Below are positions 43,997 through 57,677 of a stretch of DNA of 64,000 nucleotides, piece after piece. The DNA lies in assembly GCA_036250195.1 (NCBI GenBank), contig JAVHZZ010000003.1:38482335-38546334 (forward strand), given 5' to 3'. Below the pieces are notes generated by a model. It had not been told where the DNA came from. It saw nothing but the letters and a program-made list of their open reading frames with translations, and searched no databases. How positions within the stretch are numbered: position 1 is the first letter of the stretch; each line of letters begins with the position of its first letter. Position numbers and translations under genes: made by a program. The stretch comes from Mixophyes australis. Lineage: Eukaryota > Chordata > Amphibia > Anura > Limnodynastidae.

Positions 43997-46900
43997 ATAT
44001 ATCAGCGTGTCTTGTGAGGACCATGCCCAGCAATGCACCTTCGATGAAAGAACTTATACATATATTGTAGTGTATAAAAAAATTCTTTGTTCCTTTAATA
44101 TAGTGACTGATAATATAGTTTTTATTCATTATACGCTGCTGTTAAAATTTCTACTGTGTATAAAAAAGTTATGGAATTCTGTTAATAGAGTAATTTAGTC
44201 ATTACATATCCGTTTAATTTCAGGCAGTTACCGACGGATTATCCCTAGTACTAGAGACTTTATCAAGGATACTGTTCTGGTGAAAAGGAGGCTATTTATA
44301 AGCGCTACCCTATTGCACTTTATTTGGAATCAATTTAAAATGTAAAATATATATAATTAAATAAAAATGAAAATGAAAATAGTGTATATTTCCATCCATT
44401 AAATTCAAATAGAATTAATAGGCTAGGTGTATTATATAAAATAGTCGTTGGAAAAAGTGATGAAAAAACCTAAAATAAAATAAACAGCTAGTAGTTATAA
44501 AAATGTCCTGAAATCAGGGTTGTGTTTTCCAGGATTGCGCGGTCCCTGGTCATGTGACCTCCATAGTTCGGCTAGTTAGGGTGGCAATAAAACATCTTAG
44601 GTAGGTCATTTCTTTAAAAGGAATCTGTACTTATGTGTTAGGGGTAAGAGTCCATTTTGCTTTTACAAGTCCAACATCTTTTTTTTGTATCCTCACTTCA
44701 GAGTCTGTACGCCATTATAGGAACATACTTCAACAAAGACATATTTACACCGTTATTGCTTATACATTCACGTTTGGTGTCAGTCTTGTGAATTGGTGTA
44801 GACTGGAAGAACTGATTTTATATCACATTATGGGACATTTTTATCAAGCCCTTGGCCATGGCTTTTCCGCATTGTTTAGGTATTTATTAAGTAAATTAAC
44901 TATTTAACAAAAGCCTAACGCAGGAGATATCTCCTGTATTGCAAATTACCGTGTTGGGGAATTATTATAGACGACGGCGGGGCTGTAGGCTGTAGGTGTG
45001 GACCGTTAGCCATCCAATCCTGCGCGGAGAGCATTGTAGGAGCGGGATCTTCGGATATTTCTCCGCAGTCTTCCTGCTTTCCCCTGCGTTAATTTATGCA
45101 AATGACCTCTGCGCATGTAGGACCCGAGGTCACGTGTACGCAGCGAAGGCTCAGGGTCAGAACCTGGAAATAACTTTAGAATCTGATGCGCTTTCCATAC
45201 ATCACTTCTGTAGTAAGTTTCCACAATAATTCATCTGCCATCACTGCGATGCTAGATGATAACTATTCCTACAATAATGAGCGATATACTTACTGTCACT
45301 TTAAAAAGTAATAGAAAGTTTCATATTACGATGAATATAAATCATGTACAACATTACCCCACATGGTACTATGCCTTGCTTCTTCCCAAGGGCCGTTCCT
45401 GCCCAAGCACTTGTTTCCCTGTTGTGATACAACTACACAAGCTGCTTCCCATTTGTAGATTGGTGTCAATGGAGTAATATAAGATGCGTTTGGAAGGCGG
45501 GGGGGGGGGGGGGGGGGGCGTTAAAAAAGTGTGTGGGGGGGGGTTGAGGAAACAATGGTCATCCATGATAACGATGGGGAGGACCGGATTGGAAGAGCAA
45601 AGTAGAAGCTCAGAGGGGTGAAGTGTGAGCTAAAATGTGGGCAAAGAAAAAGTAGTGGGGCATAAGGGAAGAGTAAATGGGGCGAGGACAGAATGGTGGG
45701 TGTGCAGGACCAATAACTGACTGTGTAAGGATAAAAGACAAGTGTGGTTGAAAACAGAGAAGCGAAGGTGTTTAAATTAACTTTCGGATGAGGATGGGAT
45801 ACTGAGAAATGGAGGCAATGTATAAGAGGAGCTGGGGATTATAGAGCGTGAACGAGGGTAGGAAGTTGGGGATGGAGCAACAGATGGTGTTCTCTAGGAG
45901 AGAACGGAGAGGAAAGGCATGCTTAACTTTTAGGCAATGAAATCAGAATGGATAAGTAGATAACAAGGTGCGCGGCAATTCATCAAATTATCTTTTTCTT
46001 CTACAGTTTAGAGAACGGATCCTTGCAAGATTGATATTCATAGCACACGTTCAGCATTCTCTCTCTCTCTCCCGTGAAACAGCATTAAGCACACAACTAA
46101 CACAAAGTGTTCATTATGATATTTCATACAGCAAATTGCCCCTATGAGGTATTGGGCAGGTACCGTATGCTCATCATCAACCGGAAAGCAGAGGCAGAGA
46201 CAACGTGAATTCTTCAGAGCAGCGGAATTAAACTTGAAGCTTTCACAAAACTCTTTTTTTAAAGGATCAAAGCTCTAAATTCAGAAGCAGTACCCTGTAA
46301 ATCTCATTTCTCATTAAGGAAACAACTTGACTTTTAATTAACGTCAGGTGATATATTAAAGCCTAAAGGAACAGCATGCAAAATAATCCATACTGAAATA
46401 AAATCAATAGACTCAAATAAATATTGCATTAAAGGGCAGTTTGTTGAATTTTGCAAATGTCTATACAGCATTTTCCAATACATTTCAAACAGGTCCTGAT
46501 AAAACGAAATAGAGGTGGTGAAAGTGAATGGAGATGAAATGATTTTTCTGCGAGCCTTGAATGTCAATCAAAGAATATATGTTTCTCAATTCTAACATCT
46601 ATTTCGTACGAGCAGGAATATTTGAAGTCAACCCATTACCTACAGGAGGTGCCTTGTGTCTCCTTGATGTCACTCCTTCCTAGTGAACTCAGACTGCATT
46701 ATTTAATGGTCTATATCTTTCTATTTTTAGCAAAAACACAGGACTTAGTCAAATTTATCCTTTTTGAAATTTGTTAGAATGTGGTGGTTTTTAGTGTTTT
46801 AAATAAATTATTTTGGCGGTGTTTGGGCTATAGTCGTCACCATCGAAGAGTCCCTAGTAGAGATTAGCAAAACATGTCAGCAAATTCTATTAATTTCCGT

Positions 46901-47920
46901 CAAGCTAAAATAATACGTAGTATTCAAAACCGTCATTTTAAATGTTGTTTTTGAACAACAGATTTTATAAAAATACAAAAAACAAAAAAAACAAATACCA
47001 ACACTGTATCATAAATAACAGTTTAAAGGGCTTCTTGTTTGAATTAGCAATAAAGGATTTGTGAATCGAAAACTATCAGCCCAATTTGGCAAATGTTCTA
47101 CACACCAGGCCACCGGAGATCCGTTTTATAATAATATTTTAAAATAATATATTGGTATGTTTTATATGTGAACCATCAATAGTCCAGTAATTAGACCAAA
47201 GCTACTGGCGCAATCTATTTAAAGGTTTCACTTCTTGGTAAATCGCTTTCCAGACGCATGGAATACTCGGATTTTCTCCTGAGCCTTCCAATTACTCTGA
47301 AGATGGCAAGTCCATCTTGCCTGCACACGGGTGGATAAAGCTACCAGAGAAAAGAAATAAATTGTTCACGGTCTTGGCTTTGTATTTTGCAAAAGCTGGA
47401 AAATGGAGAGAGACAAAAATGCTCCCGGATGTCATTTGTTTTTACTTTAATCATTTTATTTCTATTACTCAGAATGTAATATACGGAAGGTTTACGCTTC
47501 TATTATATGGCTCGCTGTGTCCCGATTTCTTATTTCTTAAATGGTGCTCTGTCTCCATGACATCTTGATCCGGCATCTGTCCTTCTATATTGTCCAGAAT
47601 AAATACAATTATAGATGCATTCTGGTCTAGAGAAGCGGCATCGTCTTCTGGTAAATGGAAACGGCTGATCTTCCTTTATCATTTATAATTAATATGCTTT
47701 TGTAACTTAATAAGCATTTTGCATGCATACTCTGGGACTTCTCTACTACTCTTCTGGTTCAAGAAACAGTCAGTGATTTTCTTTAACACTTTGGAGGCCA
47801 ATTAAAATGATTGAAGCCTATTCGGACCCTAAAGTTTTTAGCTGGGCAAGCGGATACGTTAGGAAAGAAGCCATTTGTGGGCTGAAGCAATATTCGTGGG
47901 AACACATGACTTTTTATAAT
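43997..47920. other. AT-rich, apparently single-copy DNA
   Basis: G20 lies at 45499-45518. A strongly purine-rich segment spans about 45560-45930. Near 45090-45140 there are ATGCAAAT (octamer-like) and GGTCACGTG (E-box) in a slightly CpG-richer segment, which proves nothing alone. No gene is recognised. Confidence 0.45.
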
Positions 47921-48208
47921 CATGGGGGGGGTTGTAGTGCCTGGAAACCCCCCTCCAAGCCCAGGGCACTGTATAATTGAGGTGGCTGGACCCTGCTCCC
48001 ACTTCACATGGCTCTGCTTGAAAATGGAGAGCTGCGTGCACCTAACAGTAGTGCAGGCACCATTGCCCATGTATATTATTGGGATAGGGAGAGTTGGAGA
48101 GCAGCCAAGCACTGTCTAATATTATAGCCACGCCCCCAAACATGCTGGTCATGCCCACTGGCGGCGTGTTGTGGAAACCCCTCTCTGCAAATCCTGCTTT
48201 TGCCCCTG
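47921..48208. mobile_element. hAT-like element, GGGGTTTC...GGAAACCCC family, short copy
   Basis: It has GGGGTTGTAGTGCCTGG on the left and CAAATCCTGCTTTTGCCCCTG-like sequence on the right. It shares GAGGTGGCTGGACCCTGC and GTTGGAGAGCAGCCAAGCAC with 2501-2980 but lacks that copy's central insert. Confidence 0.65.
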
Positions 48209-48299
48209 TTCATGCCTCAGTGATGACACTACTTCTTGCCTGTATTCTCATGAAAATTGGTTGAGACACACTTTAGGAATACCCAAAGCCCTAAATAGT

Positions 48300-48640
48300 A
48301 CTGAAATTCTGGGGCCCAACCTGGGCAGTCGATTACGCCCAAGGTGCCCTAGGCGACTCCCCACCCCCATCCGTCAGACGTCACCCACCTAGGTACTGTC
48401 CACCCGATTCTAACTCTGTGTGGAGCGGGAGTGGGAGCCATCTTTTCTTGGGAGTGTGGTGCATGACTGTGACATCATAGCTCAGCGCCAAACACTCCCA
48501 GCCCATTACAAACATGGAGGAGCAGCAGTAAGAAGCTGGCGGCTATAATCCCTCCATGTCAGCGGCTGGCGGATTGTGAGAGGGTGGCACTGAATGATTG
48601 AGTTTATGCCTAGGCTGGCCAAGTGGCAGCACCGGCCCTG
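48300..48640. mobile_element. Possible hAT fragment ending GCACCGGCCCTG
   Basis: The right end AGCACCGGCCCTG fits a hAT terminus. The interior GACTGTGACATCATAGCTCA and GCGCCAAACACTCC resembles TGCTGTGACATCATAACCAA and GCGCCAAGCAC at about 57910. The left end is unclear. Confidence 0.4.
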
Positions 48641-49149
48641 TGCCCACCGCTCCATCTACTGTAACTACCACACACGGGTACACTCCTATATATTTGTTCC
48701 TGAGTCATTTAACATTTAATATATTAATACGCTACATATCAATTACCTGAAGGTCATTGGAATATAAAGGTGTTCCCATATGTTTATACCACTAGTCTAT
48801 ATGGATTATACACACACAACTAAACCTAGTCCCAGAGTTCAATATAGAAAGGAAAAAAACAAAAAAAACAAGTAACATTGTCCACAGACATTGCAAGATA
48901 CAACAAATGATCACCCTAAATATAGATCTCCTGCTTGAGTTTATTAGACAAAACAAATCATCAATTTCACCTACTTTCTTAACGTCAAATTTACATCACT
49001 GAGACTGCAAATGTTATAGCTGTATAACACTCCTCCTCTAAGCATAGATATAATAAGCCAAAAAATTCCATCAATGACACGCAACAAAGTACAAATGAGC
49101 TTTGCCCTAGCATAAAATGAAAGTCACTATTTTCAAAGAATAGGCAAAC
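48641..49149. other. AT-rich non-coding DNA, nothing recognised
   Basis: No repeat or gene visible. Confidence 0.5.
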
Positions 49150-49298
49150 CTAGTGGTTAGCACTTCTGCCTTACAGCACTGGCGTCATGAGTTCAATTCC
49201 CGACCATGGCCTTATCTGTGTGGAGTTTGTATGTTCTCCCTGTGTTTGCGTGGGTTTCCTCCGGATGGTCCAGTTTCCTCCCACACTCCAAAAACTTA

Positions 49299-49336
<38 letters not shown>

Positions 49337-49453
49337 GGGAATTTAGACTGTAAGCTCCAATGGGGCAGGGACTGATGTCAGTGAGTTCTCTGTACAGCGC
49401 TGCGAAATTAGTGGCGCTATATAAATAATTGATGATGATGATGATGATGATGA
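49150..49453 (+). mobile_element. tRNA-derived SINE, head slightly truncated
   Basis: It starts CCTAGTGGTTAGCACTTCTG, just inside box A. Part of the body between CTTACAG and the TG repeat is lost. (TG)n at 49301-49333 replaces it. The 3' domain and a long (GAT)n tail (49432-49453) follow. Confidence 0.87.
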
Positions 49454-50109
49454 ATATAAAAATGGGAGAAATCTGATGAAACCTGGTGGCCAAAGGGGGT
49501 ACTACATCATGAGAGCTCCATTTATGGGTTTTTTTTTGTATAAGATTATATTCCTAGGCACATGGAAACACCATGACTATCCTGCTGAAGTAGCTAAAGA
49601 GATATTAAAAATGATGCTTTAAGTTATCCCAAGTCTGGGAAACAAATTTGCTACAGTGCATTCCTAGCTGCAATTCCAAAAACATTGCTCAAGAAAAGCT
49701 GAATAAATTTCCCACAACAACATCCGGACCTATCCTGAGCAGTGGTTGTGTGTAGAAATGGCCTCTGTCCAAACCATAACGGAATTATTATTTTTAAATC
49801 CATTTTACTTCGATTTTCGCAGCACCATAATATGATGAAAAGAACCAGGCTATAAAATGACCATTAAATAATACCTAACATCACATAAAGTGATAAGAAC
49901 CTGTAACACCCAGTTGAGCCCATCATTTCCAGATGCATTGTGACAACACGTATCACCAGTATAATGCTAAGCCTTTCAATTCACATTAAAGTTCTAGACA
50001 CCCATCCTGTAAATACTAAAATAACAGCAAATGGTCAGATATTAAGGGTTAAAAATGAGCACTTAGCACAACGTTTCTAACATTGATCAACGCTAATGAA
50101 GACTCACAC
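49454..50109. other. Non-coding DNA, nothing recognised
   Basis: No repeat or gene visible. Confidence 0.5.
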
Positions 50110-50112
50110 TAA

Positions 50113-50286
50113 GGGGTAGATTCATCGACCCTTCTAAAAAGGAAAATGGAGGTGTTGCCCATAGCAACCAATCAGATTCCAGCTATTATTTATCTAGTAC
50201 ATTCTAAAAAATAATAGCTAGAATCTGATTGGTTGCTATGGGCAACACCTCTACTTTCCTTTTAGAAAGTTTGACAAATAAACCCC
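50113..50286. mobile_element. Palindromic MITE with TAA duplication
   Basis: It starts GGGGTAGATTCATCG and ends ACAAATAAACCCC, with TAA at 50110-50112 and 50287-50289. The arms include GAGGTGTTGCCCATAGCAAC and its complement. At 174 bp it is the same size as 23843-24016 and shares its core, but the termini differ. Confidence 0.87.
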
Positions 50287-50682
50287 TAAATCCCCGCACA
50301 CTTAATCGAATTTGTCAGGACACTTTTTATGTGGGTATACAACATTTTTATAAGGGATCGTGCCCATTACCTTCTGTTTCCATTGGGAAACTGTGATGTG
50401 AACAGGTGAAATTCATGTTGGAGAGATACATTTCACAGCATAGAATAAAGATTCTGGGTCTCATTCAGAGGACGTACATCTGTTTGTTTGGTTTTATGTT
50501 ATCACAAGTAGACCAAATAATTTTCTCTGGAATTCTGAGCGACTGTACAAAACATGGGGTGTCCCATAATGGATTCTACTGGGAGAAGAGGGGTGGCCGT
50601 ATTATATCGCAGTGGAGTTGGGGTTTTTTGTGAACATTTTTGGGAGTAAAACCATTTTGACAAAGTTTATTCTGCCAACGGC
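50287..50682. other. Non-coding spacer, nothing recognised
   Basis: No gene visible. Confidence 0.5.
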
Positions 50683-50990
50683 CAGGGGCAAACGCAGGAT
50701 TTGTAGAGGGGGGTTTCCACACCACACCGCCAGTGGGCGTGACCAGGAATGCATGGGGGCGTAGCTATAATTTTAGACAGTGCTTGGCTGCTCTCCAATA
50801 ATTCCTATCCCCATATTATACATGAGCAATGCTGCGTGCACTACTGTTAGGTGCACGCAGTTCTCCCCTTTACAAGCAGAGCTATGTGAAGCGGGGGCAG
50901 GGTCCAGCCACCTCAATTATACAGTGCCCCAGGCTTGGAGGGGGGTTTCCAGGCTCTAGAAACCCCCACCCCTCTCGAATTGCGTATGCC
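50683..50990. mobile_element. hAT-like element, GGGGTTTC...GGAAACCCC family, inverted
   Basis: It begins CAGGGGCAAACGCAGGATTT and ends with GGGGTTTCCAGGCTCTAGAA and TTGCGTATGCC. In inverted orientation it matches 47921-48208 throughout. The CAGGGGC start is typical of hAT. The 8-bp duplication is not clear. Confidence 0.68.
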
Positions 50991-52920
50991 ACCACCAACA
51001 ATAACAATTTCTTCGAAGTTAGGGTTCATTCCTTTGAAATGGAGTGTAGTTAGGATACAGCTGAACCATTGGTAATCATGCACTGGGCGTGGGAAATTCG
51101 GCAATAGTGGCAAGGATTTGTTCCATTACTACTTGAGGGACGGGTCTGCTTCCTGCTCCTCGACTTTGAAGAGTCAGGAGGTCCCCGATGTTTAAGCAAA
51201 CGCCTGCTCGCTACGCCAACATTACAGCACCATATTGGCCTCCTGCCCAGACAACCTTCGCAAGCCAACATGGTACTGTGATTCCAGGGATTCTGGGATT
51301 TCCTTTTAGATTAAGTACCAAGATCTTCCCCCAACCATTGCATTACTAATATAATATCACAAATATAAAATACCTGGCTGAAGCAAGCAGAGGTATATTA
51401 CAACTGCCAAAAATCAATATCGCTTGTTTTGCTTTGCACTGTGATAGAAATATATTTTCAACTGCATCATAACCTGATCCGTTCTGATCTCTTATTAGCT
51501 TGTGGTAAATGTATGTGTTCAGCTGCAGCTTTGCAAATAATAAGAAATAAATTTTAAAGGAAAGCGTGCAGGTGTATTTTTTATTTCACACAAATTATAT
51601 TTCAGAATACAAAGTTGTGAGAGCTATTCCGTCTGCCGTTACTTCAAACAGAAGTTCACGGGTGAAGTTAAAATTGATCTCCAGTATTTACAGACTAATC
51701 CCGCAGCATTTGCACTTACCGTGCCGCTATAGGATTCTATGTAGGTTCCTTCAGTAGACTTAACTGGTCATCTCTATGGTGCAGACTGTGGACTAAACGT
51801 GGACCAGGAATTAAGCACAGATAACAGAGGGCATTCTGGGGGAGAATCCCTCAATAGGTCTGTGTAGAGTGTTGGCTTGTGTCAAGGTGAACAATTCTTT
51901 TAAAAATACGTTTCGTCTGTGGCCAAAAAAAGATTATTTCACCTAGCGATAAATGTCTCAATAGTTACACCCAATTTAGGCTCAGAACATGACAGCTTTA
52001 AGATGTATTTTTTGCAAAGCATGACAATTCAACATGAACATACACAGACAAAATATATGTCAATTAAACAGTGTTTCCCCGTTTGTTTTAAAAATGTTGT
52101 TCTTTTTTTTTTAACTTATTAGATTTTTATTGAATTTTAAGCAGGGTACAAAAAAAAATATTTTTCTCTTTTGATTAACCTTTGATCAAAAAAGAGCTGG
52201 ATAAGTTCCATGCCTATCGACTGCTAGTTTTCAGCAATAGAAGTTGGACAAGCAGAATTGGAAAAGCCAACAGGAGACATATAGGACACAAACAAAAGTC
52301 ATCGCAATCAGCAAACAGGTGAAGCCCTGAGGAAAATAATGGCAGGGGGCAAAGAGCCATATCAATAGATCCACAAAAAGTCGGCAATGAGTATGTTTAC
52401 CAGCAGGTCGTTAGAAAGATAAGTTCAGTTAAGGGGCACCTGTTTGGATCTACTGCAGGTATTTGCCGCTTAGCAGGCGGCATCAGGGTGCCTGGAAAAC
52501 CCCACAGCTGCCCAACTACAAAAGTTCTTAAAACTTAAAATGAATGTTCATTCCCATTAGGCCGAAAAATCTTCTGCCACAAATTTAGTTGCAGTAATCA
52601 TACCACAATTTAAAAGGGTGCTCAAGACAATTTTCTTTTTGTGGAAACTCATATCCACCAATGGAGAATGAGATGTTCAAATGATTGCTATTAACATTTC
52701 TGCTGCCTTCCAGTAGTAAAATACGCATAAATAAAAAAAAAAAAAAAAAAAATTAATAAATACTAACCTATCTACTTGTGACCTGCAGATTTCAGCTGAC
52801 ATAATCGATTCACTTTGAAAATAGTAGTTGGAACTCTCTCCCTTCCGTACTCACGACAATGCAGCTTATTCGGCAGCCAGAATTAATGCTAATTTGTTAC
52901 ATTGTTGAAACAAGATATTA
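50991..52920. other. AT-rich, apparently single-copy DNA
   Basis: T- and A-rich tracts lie near 52100-52170 and 52733-52752. No gene is recognised. Confidence 0.45.
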
Positions 52921-53259
52921 GGGCAGCACGGTGGCTCAGTGGTTAGCACTTCTGTCTCACAGCGCTGGGGTCATGAGTTCAATTCCCGACCATGGCCTTA
53001 TCTGTGTGGAGTTTGTATGTTTTCCCCGTGTTTGCGTGGGTTTCCTCCGGGTGCACTGGTTTCCTCCCACACTCCAAAAACTTACTAGTAGGTTAATTAG
53101 CTGCAATCAAAATTGACCCTAGTCTCTCCCTGTCTGTGTCTGAGTGTATGTTAGGGAATTTAGACTGTAAGTTCCAATGGGGCAGGGACTGATGTGAATG
53201 AGTTCTCTGTACAGTGCTGCGGAATCAGTGGCGCTATATAAATAAATGGTGATGATGAT
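52921..53259 (+). mobile_element. tRNA-derived SINE, full length
   Basis: It begins GGGCAGCACGGTGGCTCAG and contains box A-like TGGCTCAGTGG, box B-like AGTTCAATTCC, all body blocks, the 3' domain TGTACAGTGCTGCGG and a GGTGATGATGAT tail. This is the best reference copy of the family in the window. Confidence 0.92.
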
Positions 53260-54940
53260 TGCTGCTAGCATTCACAGCACGCAATTGCTCTGTGCTGTGC
53301 CATTGAAGCGTTTAAGCTTTGGAGACGCAGCACTTCTGCGTCAGCGTGCAAGAGATTGGAGCACTATTTTAGCTGGTGTTCAAAGTGCCCTTCTGATACC
53401 AGGCTAAGTGCCACAGAGTAGCTGGTCATTTTAAATCTTGTTTTCATCCATAAGAGTAAGGAAAAAAAAACAAACAGCAATGTCTGCAACCCATCTTATT
53501 ATCAAATGGAGTATATGAATTTAAATAACAATAAACAGCAATAGTAGAATACATAAGGTGTGGGCATTACTCATAACCTAAGCCCAATAAAAGTTCTATC
53601 TATCGTTCTCTTTTCCTCTACACTCACGCATCATCAGTATTCACATACATCAAATCTGGAGGGTGTCAGACTTTGACAGGAAAGACAAGGTTCGCCAGTG
53701 CGGAAGAGCTAAAACCACACGCGTTTCGCAATAACGGATTGGACTGTTACAGTACATAAAGCATCTTTCCGTATTATAAATATGCTGGCTTTTGTTTGTG
53801 CAATCATGCAAGATAATAAAATGTAAAATATATTGAATTTTATGGATGCTGAATGTGAAGTTATATTACTAATTACAAAAAAATATAACATCTATAATTT
53901 GCCTGTGCTGTAGCTACCAACAACTCCAGATGGCATTGTTTATATACAAAAAGAACTCAGAGAATGACTACCTTTAAAATGCACCAACTCAACATTTAAT
54001 TAACATAAATGTTTTTTCATTAAAGAAAAACAACCACTAAGTAATTACTGTACATGACAGCAATATTTTCACCTTGGAATCTAATGCTAGTGGGAGCTCG
54101 TTCTCTTTCAGCACTCGGTACGTGATCCAGAAAAGTTACATTAGCAAACTTAAAACTCATCAAGCATATGTTTACTAAGCCAAAATACAGAAATCAGAGA
54201 AAGCCACATTGGCTGACGATAGCGGATTGGAAAGAGTTTTGTAGCACATGAAGGTAAAACTATTCCCTTCAGGTAGTTTGGCAGGACTCAATGGACAGTT
54301 AGCAGAATTGGAACGTTGTGTTTTAAGCATAAGAACTTTAGAATGATACAACAAAGAAACTGTAATATGTCACAATTTATATAAATACAGGAAGTGAATG
54401 TTAAATATTACCAGTCAAAGTTCTTTTCTGCACATTCATGTCAAAAAATAAACACATTTTTGGTTCCCCAGAATCGACTATTTCATGAATATGGAAATGA
54501 TCTCATCAGCGAACGACAGGTTCACAGAATTTTGGGCCAAACGTCTGCAGTGGTTGGAATTGAAAGAATCTTCCCAAAAGAATTGAAGATAATTTAAAGA
54601 ATCAGCCCAAAAATGTGCAGGTTTATGTAACTACAATCTTCCCCAATTCCCACAATATATATCGTTGCTGCTCCAAATTCCTGGCAGTCGGTCCCAATGG
54701 GAGGAAATTAATTTAAGCCATGTTTCAATTTCCATGGAAAACACAATTTAAATGTTAAAAACAGATTCTGACATCAATTCTATATGGCGAACATAAATGA
54801 AAATTGATAGGCTTGATTTATTCATGATAAAATTCAAAAATCATTTCATACATAAGAACAATATAAATTAATTCTTAAAAGGGGTGTTCACCGAATGCAA
54901 AATTTAAATGAACCTTTTTTAAATAAGTATTTTTGTTTAA
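53260..54940. other. AT-rich, apparently single-copy DNA
   Basis: An A-rich tract is near 53461. No gene or repeat is recognised. Confidence 0.5.
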
Positions 54941-55221
54941 GGCAGCAAGGTGGCTTAGTGGTTAGCACTTCTGCCTTACAGCAGGCTCATGAGTTTGATT
55001 CCCGACCATGGCCTTATCTGTGTGGAGTTTGTATGCTCTTCCCATGGTTGCGTGGGTTTCCTCTGGGTGCTGCGGTTTCCTCCCACACTCCAAAAACATA
55101 CTGGTAGGTTAATTGGCAGCTAACAAATTGACCCTAGTCTCTTTGTGTGTCTATGTTAAGGAATTTAGACTGTAAGCTCCAATGGGGCAGAGACTGATGT
55201 GAGTGAGTTCTCTGTACAGCG
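54941..55221 (+). mobile_element. tRNA-derived SINE, 3'-truncated
   Basis: It starts GGCAGCAAGGTGGCTTAGTG and runs through the body to GTTCTCTGTACAGCG, then stops at an A-rich sequence. The last part of the 3' domain and the GAT tail are missing. Confidence 0.87.
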
Positions 55222-55314
55222 AAAAAGGAGACAGCCAAATATTTAAAAAAAGAAACAAATAAAAAAAGAAACAAAATAATTTGGAACCTTTTACTTGATG
55301 TCACTGGAGGTTGG

Positions 55315-55461
55315 GCCAAAATGAAGCCATTCACGGCAAACCACAAAATCGAGGCACCCTTTCTGCAGAATGTGGGAAAATGGCCTGATCTCCTTGGAGT
55401 CCGGGAGACCTACCCAGAATTTTGGAGTCTACCGGACATTCCGGGAGAGTGGGAAATTATG
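55315..55461. mobile_element. MITE fragment, CATACTTGCC family
   Basis: It contains GGGCCAAAATGAAGCCATTC, TTGGAGTCCGGGAGACC and the end ACATTCCGGGAGAGTGGGAA. Only the right half is recognisable. Confidence 0.5.
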
Positions 55462-57447
55462 CTCCCACACCTGATTCGCTAAACACCACTCAGATCTTCC
55501 CTAGTTTTATAGTAGCTACAATGCCATTAAGGGTGGGACATACCCATAACTGGGTCAGAAAATCAGGACTGTCCCAACAATAGCAGGACAATTGGGAGCT
55601 AGGCGACAAAGACTGTACCATCTCTGTTAACTCCAAGGAGGGGAATAATTTGCAAGGGATAATTAAGTTGGGAAAATACATTTCTGTGTTAAGAGCCTTA
55701 TATTCAAATTTCTTGTTGGCTAACATGCCTATGAAGAATCCACACATGAGTATGGAAACTTGCAAAGAGAACCTTACATTTTAGTTTTTACCTTGGCAAA
55801 GGGTTCTCTGGCTGATGTTAATTCAGCTGCGTCAACCCATTAGCAAACTAGATAGACCATTATACACTATACATTAGCAGCTGCTGCAGAAATCCCAGTT
55901 GGATTGTCCAATAATTGAACAGTAAGCCCGGTTCAATGTCACTTTTTTTTTTTTTCTTTTTTTAGATCCTGCAGAACATGATAGTTCTTGAAACAAGAAT
56001 AAACACGGCTTAGAGAACACAGCTTTATGGTACAGTATGTTCGATTTTGTATACAGGCTAATATGGCAGAGGGACAGAAATCTGTCTTCTCTCTGTATCA
56101 AAAACATAGGAAAAAAAAATAAAAAAAACATTTGCGAGAGGGCTCCTTTCTGCTGCAAGACCAGAATTCGAAATTAAGAATTCAACGTAGTGCTGAATGC
56201 AAATCTCCAGGCTGCAAACTTCATCGCAGGTAGATTAACCAATATCAGGCGTTAGCCGGGGAGTAAAAAAAAAACCAAAACACAGAACAGAAAAGGCAAA
56301 CCATGGGAATTGAACGGAATAGAATAAATGTAGGTAATTCATTAAAAATAACAATGCTTCTAATGAACTCTGTAGAACATGAAGTAGAGGCTTTCCTGCA
56401 TTTATCTGGACGGCGAGCGCTAAACCAAACTGGCAGAACAATTTTCGGCTAATATAAACCACAGGAGTCCATTTGACAGAGCTCATGTTCTTCCCCGTTT
56501 CATTTATTTGAAACGTCTCCTGCATGGCAGAAATATAATGGTGCTTTTTTGATTTGACAAATGCACCTCCAAAATCCAACAAGACTGCTTGCAAAGAGGT
56601 GAAGAGAGGTCCCTGTAGTTATATTGTTTCACTACATTGCATTATTATTACTTGTCTATAAAGTAAGAGGGAGTAGGGCGACGGCAGATCGGATTTCAGC
56701 TTAAAACAGACGCAATAGGATGTTAGTTGTTTTAAAAGCAAAATGATGCTCTGCGGTTGGATTAGGTGACAGTGGGTTTTGAGGGGGTTCTCCCAATCAG
56801 GGCCGCGGAAAAACCCCTCAGGGCAGGGTGCTACTCATTCTTGCCCCCATGTTTTGGCAAAAGTCGGAGTTGGGTGCACAGCTTTGGGGGGGAATGACCG
56901 CATGGGCCAATAGGAAGCTATTGGACTGCGCAGTGACTTTCAACCGCCTTTAACAAGGATCTGGCGGGAGGGAGGTCGAATACTTTGCACTTAAAAACTT
57001 AAAATATAAGAGAATAATTGTTCTCAACTCTAAAAACATAAAAAAAAAAAAATGTAGCAAGGTAATTTTTCCCATGGTAAAGGCTGCAGACGATGAGTCC
57101 CCCTTGGACGGGCGCTTGAGGATAAGCGAGTAGGGGAGACACAGATGATGACAGGCGTAGGAGTGACAGCCCCCACCTCCTTCACATCCTCCCCTTCAGT
57201 AGCGCTCTCTCCTGCCTCCTTCCTGCTATACAGTTTACAAAATGAAAATTAAATGAGTAACAAAGATTGTTGTGACCCTTTTAAAAAGCCAAGTGGATCC
57301 GAGTTTCTAAAACAAGGGAACATAATCTTTAGTGGGAGGTGGATATATAAATTAAGGATGAGTTTGTTTTTACCTACTGCGTGTTAGCCAGGCGTGGAAG
57401 GCGAGGGGGCGCTACGTATTAACCTAGGGTGGCCTGAACCCTTATTC
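55462..57447. other. AT-rich non-coding DNA
   Basis: The frame of 119 codons at 56235-56594 (minus) has no domain and no clear splice donor. CAGGGCCGCGG at 56799 could be a hAT terminus but has no partner. Confidence 0.45.
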
Positions 57448-57677
57448 CATATTCTCCAACTCTCCCGAAATGTCCAGGAGACTCCTGAATTTTTGGGAGT
57501 TCTCCGGGATTCCCAGGAGAGCAGGGCAACCTCCCGCATACTGCCCATGTCGTTGGTGAAGTGGGTGGGGATGGGGCTTATCACTGCATAATGATGCCAT
57601 ACGCGTGGTCACGCCCCTAAGACGCAGCATGGAGATCTACCTTCCTGGAGGAGAGAACTCGAAAGTTGGTAAGTACG
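57448..57677. mobile_element. MITE, CATACTTGCC family, complete
   Basis: It starts CATATTCTCCAACTCTCCC and ends AAAGTTGGTAAGTACG. The interior CAACCTCCCGCATACTGCCC and GAAGTGGGTGGGGATGGGGC is typical of the family. Flanks CCTTATTC and CCTTAATC match at 7 of 8. Confidence 0.72.

Noticed and set aside
45090..45140. Octamer and E-box motifs as a promoter
   Set aside because: Short motifs occur by chance; no TATA, CpG island or adjacent exon supports it.
56235..56594. 119-codon minus-strand ORF as a gene
   Set aside because: No recognisable domain and no good donor; the C-terminal part is hydrophobic from T-rich sequence.
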